From Cellulomonas pakistanensis (GTDB lineage: Bacteria; Actinomycetota; Actinomycetes; Actinomycetales; Cellulomonadaceae), in NCBI RefSeq assembly GCF_016862755.1, contig NZ_BONO01000005.1, positions 96,276 to 160,275 on the forward strand: 64,000 bases of DNA, in the 5' to 3' direction. Below the pieces are notes generated by a model that was given only the letters and a program-made list of their open reading frames with translations, was not told the DNA's origin and made no database searches. Both the position numbers and the translations under genes were made by a program. This document shows, one piece after another, positions 42,902-52,105 of this stretch; the first letter of the stretch is position 1, and every line of letters begins with the position of its first letter.

Positions 42902-43660
42902 TCAGCCCGCCGCGACCAGCGGCACCCCGGCGTCCGCGAGCGCCCGCGCCGCCGGGTCGCCGGGGTCGACGTCGGTCACCACGCCCGCGACCTCGTCCAG
43001 CGGCAGCACCCGGAACGGCGACGCCGCGCCGATCTTCTCGGCGCTCGCGAGGACGTAGGTGTCCCCGGCGCGCCGGGCGAGGGCCCGCTTCGTGGCGGCC
43101 TCCTCGGCGTCGCCGGTCGTGAGCCCCGCCTCCGCGTGCACGCCGGTGACCCCGAGCAGGAACACGTCCGCCCACACCCCGGCGGCGGCCTCGGCCAGCA
43201 GCGCGCCGGACGTGACGACGGAGTGCTTGAACAGCCGGCCCCCGAGCACGAGCACCTCGACGGTCGGGTGCTCGGCCAGCGCGGCGGCGACCGTCGGGCT
43301 GTGCGTGACGACCGTCGCCCGCAGGTCGGCGGGCAGCGCGCGGGCGACGGCGAGCGCCGTGGTGCCGCCGTCGAGGATCGCCGTGGTGCCGGGCCGGACC
43401 AGCTCGGCCGCCCGGCGGGCGACGCGGTCCTTGTTCTCGACGGCGACCGAGCGGCGGCCCGCGTAGTCGGCGACGGCGGGCGACACCGGCAGCGCGCCGC
43501 CGTAGACCCGCTGGCAGAGCCCCGCCGCCGCCATCTCGCGCAGGTCCCGCCGCACGGTGTCCTCGGACAGGCCGAGCCGCTCGGCCGCGTCCTTGGCGAC
43601 CACGCGCCCCTCCGTGCGCAGCACGTGCAGCAGCTCGTCCCGTCGCTGTGCCGGCAGCAT
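42902..43660 (-). CDS. DeoR-family transcriptional regulator
   Basis: This 252-residue protein has an N-terminal DeoR helix-turn-helix (MLPAQRRDELLHVLRTEGRVVAKDAAERLGLSEDTVRRDLREMAAAGLCQRVYGGAL) and a C-terminal DeoRC sensor domain: AAELVRPGTTAILDGGTTALAVARAL, with a sugar-phosphate-type site, then VLVLGGRLFKHS and TLLGVTGVH-like segments. DeoR proteins usually repress sugar or nucleoside catabolic genes and respond to phosphosugars. ATG 43660 has GAGGAG. It is divergent from the DUF4406-like gene, its probable target. Confidence 0.92.
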   Translation of the reverse strand: MLPAQRRDELLHVLRTEGRVVAKDAAERLGLSEDTVRRDLREMAAAGLCQRVYGGALPVSPAVADYAGRRSVAVENKDRVARRAAELVRPGTTAILDGGTTALAVARALPADLRATVVTHSPTVAAALAEHPTVEVLVLGGRLFKHSVVTSGALLAEAAAGVWADVFLLGVTGVHAEAGLTTGDAEEAATKRALARRAGDTYVLASAEKIGAASPFRVLPLDEVAGVVTDVDPGDPAARALADAGVPLVAAG

Positions 43661-43708
43661 CCGCGTCTCCTCGTCGTCGGCTTGGCTGTTCTTGTTATTG
43701 CCTAGTCT

Positions 43709-43731
43709 TGCACGGTTCTGCACGTTATGGT
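43709..43731. promoter_or_regulatory. Direct repeats and -10 box in the DeoR/DUF4406-like gap
   Basis: TGCACG repeats at 43709-43714 and 43719-43724 (10-bp period, candidate DeoR sites) lie directly before TATGGT (43726-43731), which is 7 nt from ATG 43739. The 78-bp gap is notably AT-richer than its surroundings. Confidence 0.5.
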
Positions 43732-43738
43732 CGGAGCC

Positions 43739-44104
43739 ATGACTGCGCAGCTGATCCTCATCGCCGGCCCCTACCAGTCCGGGACCGATGGCGACCCCGC
43801 CGCCATGGCCGCCAACCTCCGCCGCCTCGAGGAGGCCGCCTGGCCGGTCTTCGAGCGCGGGCACGTCCCCATGATCGGCGAGTGGGTCGCGCTGCCCGTC
43901 CTCGCGAGCATGGGCGCCGACGGCCCGACCGACCCGCGGGCCCAGGACGTCCTCTACCCCACCGCCGAGCGGCTGCTCGAGCACTGCGACGCCGTGCTGC
44001 GGCTGCCGGGCGCGTCCGCGGGGGCGGACAACGACGTCGCGATCGCGCGGCGCCGGGGCATCCCGGTCTACACGTCGGTCGACGAGATCCCGCCCGCGGC
44101 CTGA
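43739..44104 (+). CDS. DUF4406 / nucleoside deoxyribosyltransferase-like protein
   Basis: This 121-residue single-domain protein starts LILIAGPYQSGTDGDPAAMAANLRRLEEAAWPVFERGHVPMIGEWVALP and continues DVLYPTAERLLEHCDAVLRLPGASAGADNDVAIARRRGIPVYTSVDEI. The AGPY start, an Asn after it, and the GADxDxxxAxxxGxPVY end match DUF4406 and the wider nucleoside 2-deoxyribosyltransferase fold. Activity on a nucleoside or phosphoribosyl compound is inferred from fold and the DeoR partner. The ATG follows TATGGT by 7 nt. Confidence 0.75.
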   Translation: MTAQLILIAGPYQSGTDGDPAAMAANLRRLEEAAWPVFERGHVPMIGEWVALPVLASMGADGPTDPRAQDVLYPTAERLLEHCDAVLRLPGASAGADNDVAIARRRGIPVYTSVDEIPPAA

Positions 44105-44206
44105 CGCCGGGCCGGGACGCGGCCCCGCCGGCAGCCCGCCCGCCGGCCGGTCGCCCGCTGGCCGCCCGCCATGCGGACGGCCGGCGGGACCGCCGCCACC
44201 AGGACG

Positions 44207-44212
44207 TACGCT
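44207..44212 (+). promoter_or_regulatory. -10 box of the leader peptide and RhtA-like exporter
   Basis: TACGCT lies 6 nt before ATG 44219 of a short reading frame. No closer promoter for the exporter gene is seen. Confidence 0.45.
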
Positions 44213-44218
44213 CGCGCC

Positions 44219-44272
44219 ATGGATCCGATGAGCAACCGGGGCTGCGCCCCGCGCCGGGGGCCCGGGGCCTGA
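44219..44272 (+). CDS. Possible 17-residue leader peptide
   Basis: A leaderless-type ATG opens a reading frame of 17 codons (MDPMSNRGCAPRRGPGA) ending in TGA, 92 bp upstream of an RhtA-like exporter. Its codons sit in a run of alternative hairpins, so ribosome position on it could decide which hairpin forms. It has two Met, four Arg and one Cys codon but no run of a single amino acid, so the signal sensed is unclear. No protein evidence is available, and it may simply be untranslated leader. Confidence 0.4.
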   Translation: MDPMSNRGCAPRRGPGA

Positions 44273-44305
44273 CCCCGGCACGCCCGACGCTCGCGTCGGC
44301 GTGCC
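44237..44305 (+). promoter_or_regulatory. Candidate attenuator: overlapping alternative hairpins
   Basis: Four stems can be drawn: 44237-44242 with 44246-44251; 44246-44251 with 44263-44268; 44262-44267 with 44273-44278; and 44277-44290 with 44293-44305 (one bulge, the strongest, terminator-like). Stems 1 and 2 exclude each other, as do 2 and 3, and 3 overlaps the base of 4. The last stem ends about 60 nt before the exporter start. Confidence 0.45.
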
Positions 44306-44364
44306 GCGCAGGCACCCCGACCACCGCCCGCCGCACCGGCGGGCCGTCCCGCTGAGGACTCCCC

Positions 44365-45243
44365 ATGCTCTCGTTCCCCCTCGGCGCGCGCCCGCGCGCC
44401 CTGACCGCCGCCGCCCTCGTCCTGGTCGGCTCCGCGTCCGTCCAGCTGTCCGCCGCGCTCGCGTCGTCCGCCTTCGGCTCGCTCGGCACCCTGGCCGTCT
44501 CGGGCTTCCGCATGACCGCCGCGGCGCTCGTGCTGCTCGCGCTCACCCGGCCCGCCCTGCGCGGGCGCGGTCGGGCCGCGTGGGCCGGCATCCTGCTCTA
44601 CGGGGCGGCGATGGCCGCCATGAACGTGCTGTTCTACGCGGCGCTCGACCGCATCCCGCTCGGCGTCGCCGTGACGCTCGAGTTCTGCGGGCCGCTCGCG
44701 GTCGCGGCGGTGGCGTCCGCCGGGCGGGCGCGGCTCCTGCCGTTCGTCGCGCTGGCCGGAGTGGTGCTCGTCGTCGGCACGCCGGCGGGCGGGCTGGACC
44801 CGCTCGGCGTCGCGCTGGCCCTGGGCGCCGCGGCGGCGTTCGGCGGGTACACCGTGCTCGCCGGGCGCGTCGGCGCGGAGTCCGGCGGGCTGGGCGACCT
44901 CGCCCTGTCGGTGGCCGTCGGCGCGCTGCTGCTGTCCCCGTTCCAGGCCACGCAGGCCGGCGCGCTCGAGGCGGGCCACCTTGCGCCGCTGGTGCTGTCC
45001 GGCCTGGTCGGCGTCGCGCTGGCGTTCTCGCTCGACTTCCAGGCCGTGCGGCTGGCGGGCACCCGCGTGGTCGGCACGCTGTTCGCGGTCGACCCGGCGA
45101 TGGGCGCGCTCGTCGGCGCGGTGGCGCTCGGCGACCGGCTGCCGCCCGCGGCGCTGGGCGGCATCGCGCTGGTCGTGCTCGCCGGCGCGGGCGCGGTCTG
45201 GTCCGCCGGGCGCCGCGCCCCGGCCGCACCCCCGCTGGACTGA
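44365..45243 (+). CDS. EamA/DMT exporter, RhtA-like
   Basis: This 292-residue drug/metabolite-superfamily protein has ten predicted helices in two EamA repeats. The segment AALDRIPLGVAVTLEFCGPLAVA and DPLGVALALGAAAAFGGYTVLAGR match RhtA, the threonine/homoserine exporter of E. coli, better than generic DMT pumps. Amino-acid export is therefore plausible but unproven. GAGGAC lies 8 nt before the ATG. The 260-bp upstream gap carries a possible leader peptide and attenuator. A long hairpin follows the stop. Confidence 0.85.
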   Translation: MLSFPLGARPRALTAAALVLVGSASVQLSAALASSAFGSLGTLAVSGFRMTAAALVLLALTRPALRGRGRAAWAGILLYGAAMAAMNVLFYAALDRIPLGVAVTLEFCGPLAVAAVASAGRARLLPFVALAGVVLVVGTPAGGLDPLGVALALGAAAAFGGYTVLAGRVGAESGGLGDLALSVAVGALLLSPFQATQAGALEAGHLAPLVLSGLVGVALAFSLDFQAVRLAGTRVVGTLFAVDPAMGALVGAVALGDRLPPAALGGIALVVLAGAGAVWSAGRRAPAAPPLD

Positions 45244-45251
45244 CCCCGCGC

Positions 45252-45314
45252 GGGTGCACGAGACACGTCCGCGGTGCCCGCAGCGAGGGAACCGCGGGCA
45301 TGTCTCGTGCACCC
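45252..45314. terminator. Long cruciform-like hairpin after the exporter gene
   Basis: GGGTGCACGAGACA (45252-45265) is matched by its exact complement at 45301-45314, enclosing an inner GTGCCCGC/GCGGGCA pairing. It lies 8 bp after the stop. Confidence 0.75.
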
Positions 45315-45384
45315 CGCCGGGCGGGGCGGGGCGTCGGGGCGCCGGGGCGAGGGCCGTGGGTCTCGCGGGGCGACGGCGTTGCTC

Positions 45385-45510
45385 CATCCGGGTAGACCTG
45401 GCGCGCCGCCGGATGGCGCTTGCCGTGGCGCTGACCTGCGGCGCGACCCGCCGCCGGCCGGAGGGGCGCCCGACGCCGCCGGATGATTGAGGATTCATCT
45501 ACCCATCCGG
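45385..45510. promoter_or_regulatory. Four CATCCGG half-sites upstream of the LuxR-type gene
   Basis: CATCCGG at 45385-45391 faces CCGGATG at 45409-45415, and CCGGATG at 45479-45485 faces CATCCGG at 45504-45510. They lie in the 354-bp non-coding gap before the small HTH gene. Binding by that HTH protein is a guess. Apart from the preceding hairpin, nothing else is seen in the gap. Confidence 0.4.
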
Positions 45511-45597
45511 ATCGTTGTCGGTGCCGAACGTACGGGTGAACGTCCGCTGCAGCAGCGCGGTGGACGACCACCCGTCGCCACGCCACCGGAGCCCCCC

Positions 45598-45837
45598 ATG
45601 ACCGCCCTCGCCACCCCCGACCGAGCCGTGACCGAGCTGTTCGGCGAGCCCCTCAGCCCCCGCGAGCGCATCGTCCTCGCCGAGCTCGCCGAGGACGTCA
45701 CGCTCGACGACATCGCCCGCAAGCTGTTCGTCTCCCGGAACACGGTCAAGACGCAGGTGCGGTCGATCTACCGCAAGATCGGCGCCTCGACCCGCGCCGA
45801 GGCCGCCGCCTGGGCGGAGGCCGCCGGGCTCCGCTGA
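45598..45837 (+). CDS. Single-domain LuxR/GerE-type HTH protein
   Basis: This 79-residue protein consists almost entirely of a LuxR-type helix-turn-helix: GEPLSPRERIVLAELAEDVTLDDIARKLFVSRNTVKTQVRSIYRKIGASTRAEAAAWAEAAG. The invariant Glu of the scaffold helix, the recognition helix SRNTVKTQVRSIYRK and the last helix are all present. There is no receiver, PAS or autoinducer domain. GerE-like single-domain members usually act as regulators by themselves. CGGAG precedes the ATG. It is not obviously in an operon; the DrrA-like gene begins 120 bp downstream. Confidence 0.88.
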   Translation: MTALATPDRAVTELFGEPLSPRERIVLAELAEDVTLDDIARKLFVSRNTVKTQVRSIYRKIGASTRAEAAAWAEAAGLR

Positions 45838-45925
45838 CGCCCGGCGGCGCGCGCCCACGCGCGCCGCGACGCGCTTCATCGGTATCGCCCCGCAGGTCGC
45901 GGCCGCTCGGCCGAAAACCCCGTCG

Positions 45926-45945
45926 GATGTGTCATACGTCACATC
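45926..45945. promoter_or_regulatory. 20-bp palindromic operator candidate of the DrrAB-like genes
   Basis: GATGTG (45926-45931) and CACATC (45940-45945) flank TCATACGT, directly upstream of the -10 box. The size suits a TetR- or MarR-type dimer, though no such regulator gene lies in this window. Confidence 0.55.
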
Positions 45946-45951
45946 TAGGCT
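45946..45951 (+). promoter_or_regulatory. -10 box of the DrrAB-like genes
   Basis: TAGGCT lies 6 nt before ATG 45958, a leaderless arrangement. Confidence 0.6.
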
Positions 45952-45957
45952 CGCCCC

Positions 45958-46932
45958 ATGGAACAGGCGATCGAGGCCCGCGGGCTCGTCAAGCGCTACA
46001 AGGGCGTCACCGCCCTGGACGGCGTCGACCTCACCGTGCCGACGGGCACGGTGCTCGGTCTGCTCGGCCCCAACGGGGCGGGCAAGACCACCATCGTCCG
46101 CGTCCTGTCGACGCTGCTGCGGCCCGACGGCGGCAGCGCGCGCGTCATGGGCGTGGACGTCCTCGGCCGGCCGGCGGACGTCCGCCGGCGCATCGGCCTG
46201 TCCGGCCAGTACGCCGCCGTGGACGAGTACCTGTCCGGGTACGAGAACCTCGACATGATCGGCCGGCTCTACCACCTCGGGGCCCGGCGGTCCCGGGAGC
46301 GGGCGCGCGAGCTGCTCGCGGCCTTCCGGCTGGAGGACGCGGCGGACCGGCCGACCAAGACCTACTCGGGCGGCATGCGGCGCCGGCTGGACCTGGCCGG
46401 CGCGCTGGTCGCCGACCCGCCCGTGATCTTCCTGGACGAGCCGACGACCGGCCTCGACCCGCGCGGGCGCACCGAGATGTGGGACGTCATCCAGACGCTG
46501 GTCGCCGGCGGCACCACGCTGCTGCTGACGACGCAGTACCTGGAGGAGGCCGACGTCCTCGCCGACGAGATCGTCGTCATCGACCACGGCCGGATCATCG
46601 CCCAGGGCACCGCAGACCAGCTCAAGCGGCAGGTCGGCGGCGAGCGCCTGGAGCTCACCGTCGCCGACGTCGCGTTCCTGGCGCACGTCGAGGAGGTGCT
46701 CGCGCCGCTCGGCGTCGGGCGGCCCGCGGTGGACGACGGGCGGCGGTCGTTCGTCATGCCGGTGTCCGGCGGGCCCGAGGTGCTCAGCGAGGCGCTGCGC
46801 CGGCTGGACGAGCGCCAGGTCCGCCTCGAGGACGTCGGCCTGCGGCGCCCCACGCTCGACGACGTGTTCCTCGCGCTCACCGGCAAGGCCACCGAGTCCG
46901 ACGGGGCGACCGACCCGAAGGGGGGTGCGTGA
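45958..46932 (+). CDS. DrrA-like ABC exporter ATPase
   Basis: This 324-residue ATPase has Walker A GPNGAGKTT (about 39-47), the Q-loop in IGLSGQYAAVDEYLSGYENL (the DrrA form), signature YSGGMRRRLDL, Walker B VIFLDEPTTGLDP, H-loop LLTTQYLEEAD with Gln in place of the usual His, and a C-terminal regulatory part ending RPTLDDVFLALTGK. The His-to-Gln change is typical of DrrA and related antibiotic exporters. It is translationally coupled to the permease. The export substrate is unknown; a drug, lipid or secondary metabolite is typical. Confidence 0.92.
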   Translation: MEQAIEARGLVKRYKGVTALDGVDLTVPTGTVLGLLGPNGAGKTTIVRVLSTLLRPDGGSARVMGVDVLGRPADVRRRIGLSGQYAAVDEYLSGYENLDMIGRLYHLGARRSRERARELLAAFRLEDAADRPTKTYSGGMRRRLDLAGALVADPPVIFLDEPTTGLDPRGRTEMWDVIQTLVAGGTTLLLTTQYLEEADVLADEIVVIDHGRIIAQGTADQLKRQVGGERLELTVADVAFLAHVEEVLAPLGVGRPAVDDGRRSFVMPVSGGPEVLSEALRRLDERQVRLEDVGLRRPTLDDVFLALTGKATESDGATDPKGGA

Positions 46933-47738
46933 TGCCGGTCCCGAACGTGATCGCCGACGCGTCCGTCGTCGCGAAGCGGAACATCATCAAGATCAAGCGG
47001 GTGCCCGACCTGCTGGTCTTCACCACGCTCTCCCCCATCATGTTCGTCCTGCTGTTCTCCTACGTGTTCGGCGGGGCGATCGACCAAGAAGGCGGCGGGC
47101 AGGCCTACCGGGAGTTCCTCATCGCGGGGATCTTCGCCCAGACGGTGATCTTCGGGGCCACCGTCACCGGCGCCGCGCTGGCCGAGGACCTGAAGAAGGG
47201 CATCCTCGACCGGTTCCGGTCGCTGCCGATGGCGCCGTCCGCCGTGCTGACCGGGCGGACGTTCTCCGACGTGGTGAACAACGTCATCGTGCTCGTCGTC
47301 ATGGGCCTGACCGGGCTGGTGGTCGGCTGGCGGATCCGGTCGTCGGTGCTCGACGCGCTGGCGGGCTTCGCGCTGCTGCTCGTGTTCGCCTACGCGATCA
47401 GCTGGATCATGGCGTGGATCGGGATGCTGGTCCCCAGCCCCGAGGTGGTGAACAACGCGTCGTTCATCGTGATCTTCCCGCTGACGTTCGTCGCGAACAC
47501 GTTCGTCCCGCTCGACACCCTGCCCGCCCCGCTGCAGACGTTCGCCGAGTGGAACCCCGTGTCGGCGGTGACGCAGGCGGCGCGGGAGCTGTTCGGCAAC
47601 ATCCCGCCCGGGGTGCCCGAGCCGACCGCGTGGCCGCTGCAGAACCCGGAGCTCTACACGCTGATCTGGTCGGCGCTGTTCCTCGTCGTGTTCGTGCCGC
47701 TCGCCAACGCGCAGTACCGGGTGTCGACGAGCCGCTGA
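46932..47738 (+). CDS. DrrB-like ABC exporter permease
   Basis: This 268-residue membrane protein has six helices of the ABC-2 type: KRVPDLLVFTTLSPIMFVLLFSYVFGGAI, FLIAGIFAQTVIFG, the conserved EDLKKGILDRFRSLPMAPSAVLTGR cytoplasmic loop, and PEVVNNASFIVIFPLTFVANTFVPLDTLPAPLQTFAEWNPVSAVT, a DrrB hallmark. The ATG shares one base with the ATPase stop (TGATG). It forms the exporter with the preceding gene. A perfect hairpin follows the stop. Confidence 0.92.
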   Translation: MPVPNVIADASVVAKRNIIKIKRVPDLLVFTTLSPIMFVLLFSYVFGGAIDQEGGGQAYREFLIAGIFAQTVIFGATVTGAALAEDLKKGILDRFRSLPMAPSAVLTGRTFSDVVNNVIVLVVMGLTGLVVGWRIRSSVLDALAGFALLLVFAYAISWIMAWIGMLVPSPEVVNNASFIVIFPLTFVANTFVPLDTLPAPLQTFAEWNPVSAVTQAARELFGNIPPGVPEPTAWPLQNPELYTLIWSALFLVVFVPLANAQYRVSTSR

Positions 47739-47744
47739 GCCCAC

Positions 47745-47774
47745 GGGAGGACCCGGCGCGCTCCAGGTCCTCCC
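47745..47774. terminator. Terminator after the DrrAB-like genes
   Basis: GGGAGGACC (47745-47753) pairs perfectly with 47766-47774 around a 12-nt loop, 6 bp after the permease stop. Confidence 0.7.
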
Positions 47775-47816
47775 GCAGGTGGACGCCGACGTCCCGCCGC
47801 GCTGGCACCGTGGTGC

Positions 47817-47843
47817 GGGGTCGCCGGGCAGGCCGGCGACCCC
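47817..47843. other. Hairpin upstream of the VanZ gene
   Basis: Perfect 11-bp arms (47817-47827 and 47833-47843) flank a 5-nt loop, 27 bp before the VanZ start. It may be a second terminator of the exporter unit or part of the VanZ leader. Confidence 0.5.
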
Positions 47844-47869
47844 GCCCTCCCGAGAGAAGCAGATCGCGC

Positions 47870-48469
47870 GTGTTCGACCAGGTCCCCGTCCTCCCCGTCG
47901 TCGTCCCCGCGGCCGCGGCCGCCCTCGCGGTGCTGCTGACGGTCCTGCTCCGCCGGGGGCGGCTCACCGCGCCCCGGGCCGCCGTCGCCGTCGCCCTCTG
48001 CGTCTACGGGGCGGGGATCGTGGCGAACACGGTGTTCCCGATCTTCCTGGACAAGCCCGCCGCCGACGTGCCGTGGCACGCCCACCTCGCGCTCGCACCG
48101 CTCGTCGGCTACGAGGCGGCCGACGCGCTCAAGAACGTCGCCGTGTTCGTGCCGCTCGGGGTGCTGACCGCGCTGCTGGGCGCCCGGGCGTCGGGGCGGC
48201 GCGCGGTGCTGGTGGCGGTCTCCGTCAGCCTCGGGATCGAGGTCAGCCAGCTGGTCGCCGCCCACCTCCTGGGCGGCGGGCACCTCGCCGACGTGAACGA
48301 CCTGCTGTTCAACGTCCTCGGCGGCGCGCTCGGGTACGGCCTGCTCCGCGCCGGTACGCGGGTCCCCCGGGTCGCGGCCGTCGTCGACCGATTCCGCTGG
48401 ACCGGCCCGGCACCCGACGGCGCCCGCGCCGCGGGTCCGGCCGTCGTGGGCGCCGCGTATCGCGGCTGA
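47870..48469 (+). CDS. VanZ-family membrane protein
   Basis: This 199-residue protein has four or five hydrophobic helices and the VanZ pattern ADVPWHAHLALAPLVGYEAADALKNVAVFVPLGVLTAL, then SLGIEVSQLVAAHLLGGGHLADVNDLLFNVLGGALGYGLL. VanZ proteins are linked to teicoplanin tolerance in some enterococci, but most members have unknown roles in the envelope. GTG 47870 is the first start before the hydrophobic part; the Shine-Dalgarno sequence is poor. It is convergent with the Nudix gene. Confidence 0.85.
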   Translation: MFDQVPVLPVVVPAAAAALAVLLTVLLRRGRLTAPRAAVAVALCVYGAGIVANTVFPIFLDKPAADVPWHAHLALAPLVGYEAADALKNVAVFVPLGVLTALLGARASGRRAVLVAVSVSLGIEVSQLVAAHLLGGGHLADVNDLLFNVLGGALGYGLLRAGTRVPRVAAVVDRFRWTGPAPDGARAAGPAVVGAAYRG

Positions 48470-48561
48470 CCGCGCGGGCAGGCACCACCGCGACCCCGTG
48501 CGGGCGGGTGCGCGGGGCGCCGGGCCACGGGTCGTGCCCGCCCGCCCGGCGCCGCACCACG

Positions 48562-49169
48562 TCAGTCGACCGGGCGGAGCGTGCGCCAGCCGCGGTCGCG
48601 CGACGCGGCGGCCGCGAGGATGCCCACCGAGGCGCTGGGGCTGCGCAGCCGGCCGGCCAGGACGGCCTCGACGGCCTCGTCCAGGGGCAGCCACAGCGGC
48701 ACCATGCCGGCCTCCTCGTCCTCCCGGGTGAACCGGTCGGCCTCGGGCACCTCGGACAGCCCGCGGGCCAGGTACACGAGGATGTGCTCGTTCGACCCGC
48801 CCGGGGAGTTCGCGAACTCCGCGAGCAGGTGCCAGGTGTCGGCCCGGAGGTCGGCCTCCTCGCCCAGCTCGCGCGCCGCGGTGACGTGCGGCAGCTCGCC
48901 GTCGACGTCGCGCAGCCCGGCCGGGGGCTCCCACAGCTCGGCGCGCACCGGGTGCCGGTACTGCTGCAGCAGCAGCACGCGGTCGTCCTCGTCGAGCGCG
49001 ATGACCGCGACGGCGCCCGGGTGGTCGACGAACTCCCGGACCACCTGCGAGTCGCCCAGGTCCACGGTCTCGGACACGAGGTCCCAGATCTTCCCGTGGT
49101 GCAGGTCGGTGTGCTCGAGGACGGGGCGCTCGGCGGGCCGGTCGGCCGGCCCGCCGGGCGCGTCCGTCG

Positions 49170-49173
<4 letters not shown>
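48562..49173 (-). CDS. Nudix hydrolase, ADP-ribose pyrophosphatase type
   Basis: This 203-residue Nudix protein resembles ADP-ribose pyrophosphatases, such as mycobacterial Rv1700. The Nudix box is [25 protein letters not shown]-x5-E-x7-RELxEEADL, with Ala in place of the usual Gly near its end. The upstream element [20 protein letters not shown] is typical of ADP-ribose hydrolases. The GTG start overlaps the pyrG stop (GTGA). The pyrG-Nudix order is the same as in Mycobacterium tuberculosis. Confidence 0.9.
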
Positions 49174-50858
<1,685 letters not shown>

Positions 50859-50866
50859 GGGCTTCC

Positions 50867-50872
50867 ACTGTA
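50867..50872 (-). promoter_or_regulatory. -10 box of pyrG
   Basis: TACAGT lies 8 nt before GTG 50858, a leaderless arrangement. No C-tract leader for reiterative-transcription control of pyrG is seen. Confidence 0.5.
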
Positions 50873-50956
50873 CCCGAGTCGGCGCGGGTCCGTGCGCCCC
50901 GCGCCGGGTGACCCCCACCACGGCGCGCGCTCGCGAGCCTCGGGAGGTTCGGCACG

Positions 50957-51008
50957 AGTGGAAGATCCGGCCCGACACACCCCGGCGTGTCGGGCCGGAT
51001 CTTCCACT
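50957..51008. terminator. Long hairpin, shared stem copy 2
   Basis: Perfect 22-bp arms (50957-50978 and 50987-51008) with an 8-nt loop lie 11 bp after the glycosyltransferase stop. The stem is the same 22 bp as in 26666-26717; only the loop differs. Confidence 0.85.
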
Positions 51009-51019
51009 CGACCCGGCGG

Positions 51020-52105
51020 TCAGGCCGTGTAGGCCGCGGCCAGCTGGGTCAGCACGTCCGCCTCCGTCGGGAGGGTCGCCGCACGGGCCCGGGCCGCGTC
51101 GCGGAGCGCCGCCCGGCGCGCGTCGTCGCCCAGCACCGCCGTCAGCGCGGCCGCGAACGCCTCCGCGTCGCCGACGGGGACCAGCACCGCCGCGTCGCCG
51201 GTGACCTCGCGGGTGCCGCCGGCGTCCGTGACGACGAGGGCCGCGCCCAGCGCCAGCGCCTCCTGCACGGCGAGCGGCTGCCCCTCCCACACGGCCGTCG
51301 ACGCGACCACGTCGGCCGCCGCCAGCAGGTCGGCCACGTCCTCGCGGCGGCCCAGCAGGTCGACCGGCGCGCCCGCGGCGTCCGCCCGGGCCCGCAGGTC
51401 GGCGAGCAGCGGCCCGTCCCCGGCGACGACCCAGCGCAGCGCCGGCCGGGTGCGCCCCGCGGCGGCCGCGGCGGCCACGAGGGTGTCGAGGCCCTTCTGC
51501 GGGGCCAGCCGCGCCACGGTGACGACCAGGTCCTCCCCCGGCGCGACGCCGAGGGCCGCCCGCACGGCGTCCCGGTCCCGGCCCGGCGCCCGGCGCGCGG
51601 GGGCGGGCACGAGGGCGCGCTCGGCGCGGCGGGCTCCCTGGGCGCGGGCGAGGTCGACCAGGTCGCCCGACACCCCGAGCACGACGTCGGCGCCCCGCGC
51701 GACGACCCGGCCGAGCCCCGCGGACACCGTCCGGATCGCCCGGCCGCCGACCGGCAGGTTGTGCAGCGTCACCACGACGCGCGGCCGACCGCGCCGGGGC
51801 GCGCCCCGGACCGCCAGCACCGCGAGGGCGCCCGCGCGCAGGCCGTGGGCGTGCACGGCGTCGGCGTCCCGCGCGAGCGCCGCGAGCCGGGCCACGGCCC
51901 GCGCGTCGGAGGCGTGCGGGCGGTCGGCGATCTCGACGGCCGCGAACCCGACGGCCGGGTCCGCGGCGACGGCCGGCTCCAGCGCGGCCGGGCCGGCGAC
52001 GAGCACCCGGTCCCCCGCCGCGGCCAGCGCCGCCGACACCTGCGCCACGTGCCGGGCGACGCCGCCCGCGCTCGAGCCCAGCACCTGCAGCACGCGTCGG
52101 GTCAT
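51020..52105 (-). CDS. GT4-like glycosyltransferase
   Basis: This 361-residue GT-B glycosyltransferase has an N-terminal [38 protein letters not shown], and a C-terminal donor domain with [31 protein letters not shown] and the EX7E-type motif [20 protein letters not shown] role in a cell-surface glycan or glycolipid is inferred from its coupling to murJ (ATGA overlap) and to an MraY-like gene further upstream. The acceptor and donor are unknown. A strong hairpin ends the operon here. Confidence 0.88.
   Translation of the reverse strand: MTRRVLQVLGSSAGGVARHVAQVSAALAAAGDRVLVAGPAALEPAVAADPAVGFAAVEIADRPHASDARAVARLAALARDADAVHAHGLRAGALAVLAVRGAPRRGRPRVVVTLHNLPVGGRAIRTVSAGLGRVVARGADVVLGVSGDLVDLARAQGARRAERALVPAPARRAPGRDRDAVRAALGVAPGEDLVVTVARLAPQKGLDTLVAAAAAAGRTRPALRWVVAGDGPLLADLRARADAAGAPVDLLGRREDVADLLAAADVVASTAVWEGQPLAVQEALALGAALVVTDAGGTREVTGDAAVLVPVGDAEAFAAALTAVLGDDARRAALRDAARARAATLPTEADVLTQLAAAYTA

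Noticed and set aside
50867..50940. Reiterative CTP-sensing leader of pyrG
   Set aside because: The mechanism needs a transcript starting with a run of C after G; the -10 box points to a leaderless start and no such run is at the predicted position.
50957..51008. Terminal inverted repeats of an insertion sequence
   Set aside because: The arms are separated by a loop of only 8 nt, there is no transposase frame between or near them, and the same is true of the copy at 26666.
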